Below the pieces are notes generated by a model. The model searched no databases and had not been told where the DNA came from. It was given only the letters and a program-made list of their open reading frames with translations. Of a stretch of DNA of 64,000 bases, positions 32,557 through 40,406 are shown piece after piece. The DNA is taken from contig CAZKRM010000003.1 of NCBI GenBank assembly GCA_964555285.1, forward strand, positions 62,001 through 126,000, given 5' to 3'. The position numbers were made by a program, and so were the translations under genes. The first letter of the stretch is position 1; every line of letters begins with the position of its first letter. Source of the DNA: JBBIQV01 sp964555285 (GTDB taxonomy: Bacteria; Nitrospirota; Nitrospiria; Nitrospirales; Nitrospiraceae).

Positions 32557-33819
32557 TCAAGACGTTCTGGACTGAGCAGGGATGGCGTGAAAGGCAAGAT
32601 GCTCTGCTACGACCTCGGCGATTTTTCCAGCCAGCAAAGGAGGGACCGCATTTCCTATTTGCTTCGCAACTTCAATCTTGGTTCCGAGAAAACGGAAACC
32701 GTCGGGGAAAGACTGGAGCCTTGCAGCTTCCCTGTGAGAGATGGGCCTATCTTGGCGGGGATGAAGATAGCGTCCCTTCTCAGGCTTGAAGAATTCCGTT
32801 CGAATAGTAAACGCTGGACGGTCCCACCACAGTCGACCGAAAAGATCCGTACCCCCTGATTTCTTTCGAAGCCAACAATCTGGAGTAAGATCAGGCCGTT
32901 TCCGTTGAAGATCCAGCCTATTCCCTCCCTCAGGGATGCAATGATACCTAGCTAAACTCTGCGATGTTGGAGTTCGTCCAAAATGAAGGTCTAATGGTGG
33001 GTCAACAAGTCCTACCTTGATGTCGGTACCGGCAGGTTTTGGGAGATCACCTATTGCCCTACCCACAGTTTCCCAGGGGAGCAACCCGGCTGAAAACAAA
33101 CTGGAAATCTTCTGCGGGTCGCGGTGTGTTGCGATCGGCATGTGAGGCATACCCAATAAACTTGCGATGACGATCGCTCGCCTCCTGCGCTGCGGGACAC
33201 CGTAGTCCGCACTGTTCAGGATTCCACTCACTAACTTATAACCCATTCGTTCTGCGTGGACCCGAATGTTTCTGAACTCTTCAGATGAGAGAAGCTCTGC
33301 AACATTCTCCATGACAAACACAAGCGGCATCACACCCTCAATGACCCGCATGTATGCTCTCCAGAGTTCTTTTCTCGGATCACCGGATCGTCGTTTGTTC
33401 AAAAGGCTGAACCCTTGGCATGGCGGGCCACCTATGACAACCTCTGCTTCAGGAAATCGAAATCCGGTGTTACTCAGAAAACTGTTGATGTCTCCATGTA
33501 GGCAATGGTCACCGAAGTTCGCATTGTACGTCTTAGCAGCATGCATATCGAAATCGTTTGCAAAGATAGGCTCGAATTTTCCGGTCTTTACAAAGCCCGA
33601 CGTGAAGCCGCCGGCACCACAGAAAAGATCAATTACTCTATACTTCCTTCTTGCGTATGGTGTCTCTTCTTCCGCGACAATATAGTTTCCATAGCACTTG
33701 GAAATAACACGAACCGAAGAGCCCCCGGCGCCTTTACGCAGGGATGCACTATTCCAGTATGTATATGAGCGAGAACTGGGTGGGGGAGAGCGTTGGGAGG
33801 ATTTTTTCTTGCGCTTCAC
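32557..33819 (-). CDS. DNA (cytosine-5) methyltransferase of the NgoMIV-type system
   Basis: 420 residues. The C5 motifs occur in order: motif I VIDLFCGAGGFTSGF, motif IV IGGPPCQGFSLLNKR with the catalytic Cys, motif VI 'FVMENVAELL', motif VIII 'QRRRRAIVIA', and motifs IX/X 'SHREAARLQSFPDGF' and 'QIGNAVPPLLA'. The target-recognition region is between VIII and IX. It presumably protects GCCGGC. The GTG start overlaps the stop of a short leader frame (GTGA), which supports translational coupling and fixes this start. The first 58 residues before motif I are basic and unlike the family. Confidence 0.88.
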   Translation of the reverse strand: MKRKKKSSQRSPPPSSRSYTYWNSASLRKGAGGSSVRVISKCYGNYIVAEEETPYARRKYRVIDLFCGAGGFTSGFVKTGKFEPIFANDFDMHAAKTYNANFGDHCLHGDINSFLSNTGFRFPEAEVVIGGPPCQGFSLLNKRRSGDPRKELWRAYMRVIEGVMPLVFVMENVAELLSSEEFRNIRVHAERMGYKLVSGILNSADYGVPQRRRRAIVIASLLGMPHMPIATHRDPQKISSLFSAGLLPWETVGRAIGDLPKPAGTDIKVGLVDPPLDLHFGRTPTSQSLARYHCIPEGGNRLDLQRKRPDLTPDCWLRKKSGGTDLFGRLWWDRPAFTIRTEFFKPEKGRYLHPRQDRPISHREAARLQSFPDGFRFLGTKIEVAKQIGNAVPPLLAGKIAEVVAEHLAFHAIPAQSRTS

Positions 33820-33983
33820 TGTGCTAGTCGATAATGGACATAGTGCTTATCCGGTTGACTCAGCATGGCACAATATCTTGTAGAGCGCCGGCATGGGTCG
33901 CCTGATATTTCGAGGTCTGCTGAGCTAACCGGATAAGCACTATAGACATTTTGCGATTGAGTCAGGCTCTTCGCTTTCGCCAT
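33816..33983 (-). pseudogene. Leader ORF: HU-like N-terminus running through an inverted-repeat element into the methyltransferase
   Basis: A 55-codon frame from ATG 33983 to TGA 33816-33818. Its first 11 codons, MAKAKSLTQSQ, match the opening of HU-family DNA-binding proteins (MAKxKxLTxSQ). The HU reading then stops matching near where the 104-bp inverted-repeat element begins, and the rest of an HU gene is absent. The frame crosses the whole element and ends in GTGA, overlapping the methyltransferase GTG. It looks like the 5' end of a disrupted hup gene now acting as a translated leader. The HU call rests on only 11 residues. Confidence 0.5.
33840..33943. mobile_element. 104-bp inverted-repeat element, MITE-like (possible IS630/Tc1-type TA insertion)
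   Basis: The ends ATAGTGCTTATCCGGTT-GA-CTCAGCA (33840-33865) and the complement at 33918-33943 match at 24 of 26 positions around a 52-bp core. Both outer edges carry TA, as in TA-targeting IS630/Tc1-mariner elements, with TIR GTGCTTATCCGG. It encodes no transposase. The core contains GCCGGC (33887-33892), the NgoMIV target. It might instead be a regulatory hairpin of the restriction operon. Confidence 0.55.
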
Positions 33984-34014
33984 GGTCCAAGTGACGACTC
34001 CGCAGTTGGAGAAC

Positions 34015-34042
34015 TATATATAGGGGCTCAGGAAAAAGTCAA
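34015..34042 (-). promoter_or_regulatory. Strong sigma-70 promoter upstream of the leader and methyltransferase
   Basis: On the minus strand TTGACT (34037-34042), 16 bases, then TATATA (34015-34020). The expected start point is about 25 bases before the leader ATG at 33983. It is near consensus and AT-rich compared with its surroundings. It presumably belonged to the HU-like gene and now drives the restriction-modification genes. From 34043 to 34223 I see no gene. Confidence 0.65.
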
Positions 34043-34223
34043 CCCAACATATCGACTAATGTAGTGAGCGACAGAAGTTTTCACCCGAGCACAGGTTTGG
34101 GGTAAGGTCTTGCAATACAACAATGTGTGAGTGCCAGACCTGTCCCACAGCCGTTCAGACCAAACAAGAAACTCGGAACTCGAAACTCCGGCGGGTGGAT
34201 GACGAACGACGCTTCACGAACGA

Positions 34224-34257
34224 CCCGCCTGCCGGAGCCCGGCGGCGGGCAGGCGGG
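34224..34257. repeat. GC-rich REP-like palindrome
   Basis: CCCGCCTGCC (34224-34233) and its exact complement GGCAGGCGGG (34248-34257) flank a 14-base GC-rich loop. It lies in the 319-base gene-free stretch 33984-34302 downstream of the helicase gene. It could be a REP-type element or a transcript-end hairpin; no T-run follows. Confidence 0.6.
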
Positions 34258-34302
34258 CGACGTGTCGGACAGGCTTCTGATTCATCTCATTACCATTGTG
34301 AT

Positions 34303-35889
34303 TTATCCATTATCCACAAGCCCTAATTTGGCCAGGCGTGACCTGATGGCGCCTCTTGTTCTGTTGAATGTGTGTGCGAGGCCGGCGACCGAAGAACCGT
34401 TTGCAAAGAGTTCCCGCAATTGCTCATCCTGCGCCTTGTCCCACGGCAAATAGGCATTGGGGTGGCGTGCTCTGATTGCGTCGAAACCCGATGACGGAGG
34501 AGTCTCCCGAGTCATCGGTTCGTTGAATTGGATCGTCCCCCCGCATGCGCGAAGGAATCGCTCATGCCTGGCCGTCATCTCATTTCCAGTTATTCTGCCG
34601 AATGTGCGCGCCGCCTGCTCCGACTGCGCCTGGAACTCGGCATCTTTGGCCAAGACGTCCGGGTGTACCCGAAACGCGCGCTCGGTCCAGCCGAGCAGAT
34701 GCAGGCCCGACAGTCGCCTGATGCGCGAGAGCGCGACATAGCCCTGTCCGAATTCAAACACTTCGCGCAAATCCATCACCGCTTCGTCCAAGCTCATCCC
34801 TTGGCTTTTATGCACGGTGATCGCCCACGCAAGCCTCAGCGGCACTTGCGTAATGCGCGCGCGGATGGCTCCCTGCTCCTCCACCGCCCAGTCCATCGGC
34901 TCGACCTCAATCCTTCTTCCGCTTCGCGTTCTGACGATCGGATGGCCGTACTGGCGATCAAATTCTTCGACCGCTCCCAGCGTCCCGTTCACGAACCCCT
35001 CTTTCAGATTGTTCTTCGTGAACATCACCGCCGCGCCGACTTTCAGACGCAGCGTCTCGGGCGACAGACACCCCTTCTTCAGCGCAGCGACGAGCGCGTC
35101 CGGGCCTTGCGAGGTCATGGGATAGACGCGCGGCTCGCCGGGGAGCTGAGCAAGGATGCCGTCATTCACACGATCCACATCGACATTGTGCGAAAAGAGT
35201 TTCGGCGCGGCCTTCGGCGCATCCTGAGGCTGGACGGTTCTGCTGGTCAGACAGCGCACGTGATCGGCGTCAAACGCATTGCGCCGAATGGCCGAGAGCA
35301 CAGCCAGAAACTCGCTGTCGTCCTGCCGGTGCTGTTCGGTGAGATAGCAGACCATCAGGTTGGCTTCTTTCCATGCAGGAGAGTCATAGGCGAACCGGGC
35401 CGATGACGCTTCCATGAACAGGTTCGGCGAGTCATGTCCGATTTCCGGTTTGACAATCGGCGGCAACTGGAAAAAGTCGCCGACCAGGACCACTTGCATG
35501 CCGCCGAACGGCTCTGAACTCTCTTTGATCTCGCGACACACGGCATCGACCATTGCGAGGACCTCGGCAGCAAGCATGGATACTTCGTCGATGATCAGCA
35601 CCTTGGCGCGCCGGACACGCTTGGCGATCGGCTTGCTTGATGCGATGGCGCGAAGATCGGATCGGCCCAATGTCGTTTTAATGCCGATGCCGCTCCACGA
35701 GTGAATCGTCAGCCCGCCGATGTGCGTCGCGGCGATGCCTGTTGAAGCCGTGATGGCCGCCTCGATCCCTCGCGCGCGCAAATAGGCGACATACTCGTTG
35801 ATCGTGTGCGTCTTGCCGGACCCGGGCTCGCCGGTCACGAACACGTTGGAGCCTGTCTTCAATATGGAGAGTGCCTCAGACTGAGTCAT
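34303..35889 (-). CDS. PIF1-like/RecD-like superfamily 1 helicase
   Basis: 528 residues. Walker A GEPGSGKTHTINEYV, 'ITASTGIAATHIGGLTIHSW', Walker B LIIDEVSML, 'VLVGDFFQLPPIV', 'YLTEQHRQDD', and 'ITVHKSQGMSLDEAVMDL' with 'GYVALSRI', all PIF1/RecD hallmarks. A C-terminal segment after residue 475 (WDKAQDEQLRELFANGSSVA, 'RTRGAIRSRLAKLGL') is a helix-turn-helix-like module found at the end of some bacterial PIF1 proteins. PIF1 helicases unwind DNA 5'-3', including G-quadruplexes. It bounds the restriction island on one side. Confidence 0.85.
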   Translation of the reverse strand: MTQSEALSILKTGSNVFVTGEPGSGKTHTINEYVAYLRARGIEAAITASTGIAATHIGGLTIHSWSGIGIKTTLGRSDLRAIASSKPIAKRVRRAKVLIIDEVSMLAAEVLAMVDAVCREIKESSEPFGGMQVVLVGDFFQLPPIVKPEIGHDSPNLFMEASSARFAYDSPAWKEANLMVCYLTEQHRQDDSEFLAVLSAIRRNAFDADHVRCLTSRTVQPQDAPKAAPKLFSHNVDVDRVNDGILAQLPGEPRVYPMTSQGPDALVAALKKGCLSPETLRLKVGAAVMFTKNNLKEGFVNGTLGAVEEFDRQYGHPIVRTRSGRRIEVEPMDWAVEEQGAIRARITQVPLRLAWAITVHKSQGMSLDEAVMDLREVFEFGQGYVALSRIRRLSGLHLLGWTERAFRVHPDVLAKDAEFQAQSEQAARTFGRITGNEMTARHERFLRACGGTIQFNEPMTRETPPSSGFDAIRARHPNAYLPWDKAQDEQLRELFANGSSVAGLAHTFNRTRGAIRSRLAKLGLVDNG

Positions 35890-35956
35890 CGACGGCTGAT
35901 CCGAGTTGTCCTTCCTGTGTTCAACAGATGCGCGATCACCCGTAACCTCACCCTTC

Positions 35957-38464
35957 TCAGAGTCCCGCCTCTCTCAACACCTGCCCCGTATACGATCGCT
36001 TCGATTTCGCAATTTCTTTTGGCGGTCCCTCAGTCACAATCTCGCCGCCTCGGTCGCCGCCCTCCGGCCCGAGGTCGATGATCCAATCGGCATTCCTGAT
36101 GACATCGAGATTGTGTTCGATCACCAGGACCGTGTTGCCCGCGTCCGTCAGCCGATCGAGCACGTCCAGCAGACGCTGAATGTCGGCGAAGTGCAGGCCG
36201 GTGGTCGGCTCGTCCAGAATGTAGAGCGTGCGGCCGGTCGGACGTTTGGAAAGTTCCCGCGAGAGCTTCACCCGTTGCGCCTCGCCGCCGGAGAGCGTCG
36301 TGGCAGACTGGCCGAGCTTCACATAGTGCAGACCGACATCGTGCAGCGTCTGCAACTTTCTCTTGATGTAGTGAATGGGCTCGAAGAACTCCAGCGCATC
36401 GTCCACCGTCATGTTCAGTATATCGGCGATGCTGCGGCCCTTATAAAGGATGTCCAGCGTCTCCCGGTTGTAGCGCTGCCCCTTGCACACTTCGCAGGTC
36501 ACGTAGACATCCGGCAGGAAGTGCATTTCGATTTTGATCAGCCCATCCCCCTGGCAGGCTTCACAACGCCCCCCTTTCACGTTGAAACTGTAGCGCCCAG
36601 GCTTGTACCCGCGGACGCGTGATTCGGGCAGGTTCGAAAACAGATCGCGGATGAATGAGAAGAGGCCGGTGTAGGTGGCAGGGTTCGACCGCGGTGTCCG
36701 ACCGATCGGCGACTGGTCGATATCGATCACTTTATCCAGCGCGTCGACTCCCGCCAATTCCTTGCACCCGTCGATCTTCGGCTTTTTCTGGTAGAGGAGC
36801 TGCGACAGGGAATGGAACAGCACTTCGAGGACCAGTGTGCTCTTGCCAGACCCGGACACGCCGGTGACGCAGGTGAGGAAGCCGAGCGGAATCTGCGCGG
36901 TGATACCTTTGAGGTTGTGCTTCTTCGCGCCGATGACACTCAGAAAGCCCCTCGGCTTTCGCTCGCGGGTCGGCAGACTGACGCGCTGCTCGCCTCGAAG
37001 ATATTGCCCCGTGAGCGAAGCCGGATTGGCCATCACCTCAGCCGGTGTGCCTTGTGCGACCACCTGTCCTCCATGCGAACCGGCTCCCGGCCCCAGGTCG
37101 AGAATATGGTCGGCAGCCATCATCGTTTCGGCATCGTGTTCGACCACGACGACGGTGTTCCCAAGGTCGCGTAAGCGAAGGAGCGTCTGGAGCAGCCGCC
37201 GGTTGTCACGCTGGTGCAGGCCGATGGATGGTTCGTCCAAGATATACAGGACCCCGACCAAGCCCGACCCGATCTGCGTCGCCAACCTGATTCGCTGCCC
37301 TTCCCCCCCGGAGAGTGTGGCTGCCGGCCGATCCAGCGTCAGGTAATCCAGGCCCACGTTCACCAGGAATCCCAGCCGCTCGCGAATCTCTTTCAAGATG
37401 CGCTGAGCGATGAGCAATTCGCGCTCGGTGAACGTCAACGACGTGAAGAAGTCGGCGGCGGCGCGAACCGACAACTCGGTGACCTCTGAGATGGACGTGC
37501 GCCCGATCTTGACCGAGAGACTCTCCGGTTTCAGCCTGGCGCCTTTGCACATCGGGCAGAGCTCCAGCAGCGTGAAGTCTTCGTCTTCCGGACAGTCGGG
37601 GGTCACCGCATAGCCGATGCCGTCGCAGGCGGGACAGGCGCCGTGCGGACTATTAAAGGAGAAGACGCGCGGGGTGATTTCCGGATAACTCACGCCGCAG
37701 CGAATGCAGGCCAGCTTCTCGCTGTAGAGCGATGTCTTGCCGCCTTCGGCCAGCACCCCGACCAGTCCGCCCGCCAGCTTCAACGACGTTTCCACCGAGT
37801 CGGCCAGCCGGCGAGCGAGCGCATCGCCGGGCTTCATCACGAGCCGATCGACGACGATCTCAATCGTGTGTTTCTTCTGTTTGTCGAGCGCGATGTCGTC
37901 GCCCAGATCCACGAGTTGACCGTCGATCCGCGCCCGCACGTAGCCGGCCCGCCGCATCTCCAGCAGCTCTTTTCGGTATTCGCCCTTCCGCCCACGCACG
38001 AGGGGAGCCAGAATCTGGAACTTCGTCCCTTCCGGGAGCGCACTGATGGTGTCCACCATCTGCTGAACGGTTTGAGCGCTGATTTCCTCCCCGCACTGGA
38101 AGCAGAATGGCCGGCCCACTCTGGCGAACAACAGCCGGAGATAGTCGTAAATCTCGGTGACGGTTCCCACGGTCGAACGAGGATTGTGGCTGGTGCTCTT
38201 TTGTTCGATGGAGATGGCGGGCGACAGCCCTTCGATGGAATCCACGTCCGGCTTGCCCATCTGTTCCAAGAACTGGCGGGCGTAGGCCGAGAGCGACTCG
38301 ACGTACCGGCGCTGGCCCTCGGCATAGATCGTGTCGAAGGCCAGGGAGGACTTGCCCGACCCGCTCAAGCCGGTGATGACGACGAGTCGATCGCGCGGAA
38401 TCTCGACGTCGAGATTCTTGAGGTTGTGCTCCCGCGCGCCTTTGATGATGATCGAACCACTCAT
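35957..38464 (-). CDS. uvrA: UvrA excinuclease ABC subunit A (short form)
   Basis: 835 residues, about 100 fewer than the usual 940. Both ATPase modules are complete: GLSGSGKSSLAFDTIYAEGQ, LSGGEGQRIRLATQIGS, GVSGSGKSTLVLEVL, LSGGEAQRVKLSREL. The UvrB-binding domain (ISAQTVQQMVDTI) and both zinc fingers (CIRCGV...CPACDG; CEACQG...CEVCKG) are present. The missing stretch lies between CDGIG and CPMCKGARL, where E. coli has about 120 residues and this protein about 25. The deletion is in frame. UvrA recognises DNA damage in nucleotide excision repair. Its ATG overlaps the uvrC stop (ATGA). Confidence 0.92.
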   Translation of the reverse strand: MSGSIIIKGAREHNLKNLDVEIPRDRLVVITGLSGSGKSSLAFDTIYAEGQRRYVESLSAYARQFLEQMGKPDVDSIEGLSPAISIEQKSTSHNPRSTVGTVTEIYDYLRLLFARVGRPFCFQCGEEISAQTVQQMVDTISALPEGTKFQILAPLVRGRKGEYRKELLEMRRAGYVRARIDGQLVDLGDDIALDKQKKHTIEIVVDRLVMKPGDALARRLADSVETSLKLAGGLVGVLAEGGKTSLYSEKLACIRCGVSYPEITPRVFSFNSPHGACPACDGIGYAVTPDCPEDEDFTLLELCPMCKGARLKPESLSVKIGRTSISEVTELSVRAAADFFTSLTFTERELLIAQRILKEIRERLGFLVNVGLDYLTLDRPAATLSGGEGQRIRLATQIGSGLVGVLYILDEPSIGLHQRDNRRLLQTLLRLRDLGNTVVVVEHDAETMMAADHILDLGPGAGSHGGQVVAQGTPAEVMANPASLTGQYLRGEQRVSLPTRERKPRGFLSVIGAKKHNLKGITAQIPLGFLTCVTGVSGSGKSTLVLEVLFHSLSQLLYQKKPKIDGCKELAGVDALDKVIDIDQSPIGRTPRSNPATYTGLFSFIRDLFSNLPESRVRGYKPGRYSFNVKGGRCEACQGDGLIKIEMHFLPDVYVTCEVCKGQRYNRETLDILYKGRSIADILNMTVDDALEFFEPIHYIKRKLQTLHDVGLHYVKLGQSATTLSGGEAQRVKLSRELSKRPTGRTLYILDEPTTGLHFADIQRLLDVLDRLTDAGNTVLVIEHNLDVIRNADWIIDLGPEGGDRGGEIVTEGPPKEIAKSKRSYTGQVLREAGL

Positions 38465-40269
38465 AAAAAAAGGGCTCTCCGAATTTCGACGACTGTTCGC
38501 TCGTCAATGCCCAGCTCCGAGAACGCTTCATCGGGGGCTTGGGCGATCTTCTCAACGCTGCCGAACTGTTTCAAGAGGCGATTGCGTCTGATTTCGCCGA
38601 CGCCGATGATCTGATCGAGCTTCGAAGCGATCAACGCCTTCCCGCGCAGCTTGCGGTGGTAGGTAATGGCGAAGCGGTGGGCCTCGTCGCGAATACGCTG
38701 CAGCAGGTGCGTGGCGGGAGCAGTCGGTTTCAGGACGATCGGATTCTTTCGACCTGCGAGAAAGACGCGCTCTTCTTTCTCACCGCGCGCCTTGGCGAGG
38801 CCGATGACGGGAAGGTCTTGGCACCCGACTTGTCGCAGGCCTTCGATGGCGGCGGCGAGCTGGCCGAGCCCGCCGTCGATCAATACGAGGTCGGGTCGTG
38901 GTAAATTTTCCGCTTCGCCATAACGCCGGACGACGGCTTCCTTCATACTGGCGAAGTCGTTCGCGCCGGTGACGGACCGGATCTTGAACTTCCGATAATC
39001 GGCCTTCTTCGCCTGTCCCTCTTCCCAGACGACCATCGAGGCGACGGACTGGTTGCCCATCGTATTCGAAATGTCGAACCCTTCGATGCGGCGTGGAGTC
39101 CTGTCTAAACGGAGCAGCCGCTTCAACTCTTCTGTCGCGTGCCGATCGAGTGCTTCGTTGCGCAGATGCTCGGCGACCGCGGCGGTCGCGTTTTCCTCGG
39201 CGAGCAAGACCAACTGATGTTTCGTGCCGCGTTCCGGGGCGATGACGCGTACCGTCTCACCTCGCTTCTGGGTCAGCCACTGTTCGATCAGCGCAGATTC
39301 CACCAGCGGAGTGGGAACCAGCAGTTCTTTCGGTGGCTGGCCATCCTTGTTGTAGAACTGCTCGATGACCGAACGGACCAATTCCTCGTCTGCGGCGTCG
39401 GCGGACTGCGGCCAGAAGAAGTCTTTCCGGCCGATGAGGAGGCCACCGCGCACGAACAGCATTTGGAGGTCCACAGCAGTGCCTTGCCTCGCCAGACCGA
39501 TGACGTCCTGATCGGTCGAGGCGGTCTGAGTGATCCGTTGCTTCTCCAGTGTCCGTTCGATCTTAAAGAGTCGGTCTCGCAGCCGCGCCGCTTCCTCGAA
39601 GTCTTCCCGGTCTGCCGCTGCTCCCATCTGAGACCGGATGTCGTCCAGCAGTTCCGTGTCGCGTCCCTCTAGGAACTGCCGGACCTGCTTCACGATCCGG
39701 TGGTACTCGTCGCGCGTCTGGTGGCCGGTGCAGGGCGCCATGCAGCGCTTAATCTCGAATTCGATGCAAGCCCGATCGGCCTTGCCGTCGATCTCGATGG
39801 TACAGGTGGCGAGCGGGAACGCTTTCTTGATCACTTTGAGCGTTTCCCGCAACGCTCCGGCCGGGGTGTACGGCCCGTAGTACAGCGCGCCGTCTTTCTG
39901 CACCCGGCGGACGATCGAGAGCCGCGGGAAGTTCTCTTTGATGGGAAGACGCAGATAGGGGTACTGCTTGTCGTCCCGCAAGACGACGTTGAACCGTGGG
40001 CGGTAGCGTTTGACGAGGTTACTCTCGAGGATCAATGCCTCTAGTTCGGAGCGTGTGACCATGGTCTCAAGATCGGCGATCTGCCCGACTAAGAGACTCG
40101 TCTTGGGGGTGGGGTCGGCCCCGCGTTGAAAATAAGACCGAACACGATCGGCCAGAACCGCGGCCTTGCCGATGTAGAGCATCTCCCCCTTCGAGCTTTT
40201 GAACAGGTACACCCCCGGCTTGTCGGGGAGATGGTCGAGCTTGGATTGGAGGTCTGTAGAAAGAGGCAT
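38461..40269 (-). CDS. uvrC: UvrC excinuclease ABC subunit C
   Basis: 602 residues: GIY-YIG nuclease (about 12-90, KPGVYLFKSSKGEMLYIGKA), a UVR motif (about 200-235), an RNase H-like nuclease domain (GFDISNTMGNQSVASMVVWE, 'DLVLIDGGLGQL') and a C-terminal helix-hairpin-helix pair ('IIGVGEIRRNRLLKQFGSVE'). UvrC makes the two incisions in nucleotide excision repair. It is the first gene of a uvrC-uvrA unit with a four-base overlap. Confidence 0.93.
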   Translation of the reverse strand: MPLSTDLQSKLDHLPDKPGVYLFKSSKGEMLYIGKAAVLADRVRSYFQRGADPTPKTSLLVGQIADLETMVTRSELEALILESNLVKRYRPRFNVVLRDDKQYPYLRLPIKENFPRLSIVRRVQKDGALYYGPYTPAGALRETLKVIKKAFPLATCTIEIDGKADRACIEFEIKRCMAPCTGHQTRDEYHRIVKQVRQFLEGRDTELLDDIRSQMGAAADREDFEEAARLRDRLFKIERTLEKQRITQTASTDQDVIGLARQGTAVDLQMLFVRGGLLIGRKDFFWPQSADAADEELVRSVIEQFYNKDGQPPKELLVPTPLVESALIEQWLTQKRGETVRVIAPERGTKHQLVLLAEENATAAVAEHLRNEALDRHATEELKRLLRLDRTPRRIEGFDISNTMGNQSVASMVVWEEGQAKKADYRKFKIRSVTGANDFASMKEAVVRRYGEAENLPRPDLVLIDGGLGQLAAAIEGLRQVGCQDLPVIGLAKARGEKEERVFLAGRKNPIVLKPTAPATHLLQRIRDEAHRFAITYHRKLRGKALIASKLDQIIGVGEIRRNRLLKQFGSVEKIAQAPDEAFSELGIDERTVVEIRRALFL

Positions 40270-40272
40270 GGC

Positions 40273-40405
40273 GCTATCAGCTTTCAGCTATCAGCAGTTG
40301 GCCAGAGAAACTAGCCATGCTGACTGCCATCATTCTACGGCGTAGAAGGTGGGTGGGCAACCTGGGTTCAGGAATCCGAAGCTGATAGCTGACGGCTGAT
40401 CGCTG
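40273..40405. repeat. Heptamer word arrays (CTATCAG/CTTTCAG and the complement CTGATAG)
   Basis: CTATCAG-CTTTCAG-CTATCAG (40274-40294) before uvrC and GCTGATAGCTGACGGCTGAT (40381-40400) next to the dapF-like gene are complementary words at the two ends of one spacer. A CATTCTACGGCGTAGAAGG hairpin lies between them (40330-40350). Confidence 0.7.
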
Positions 40406-40406
40406 C

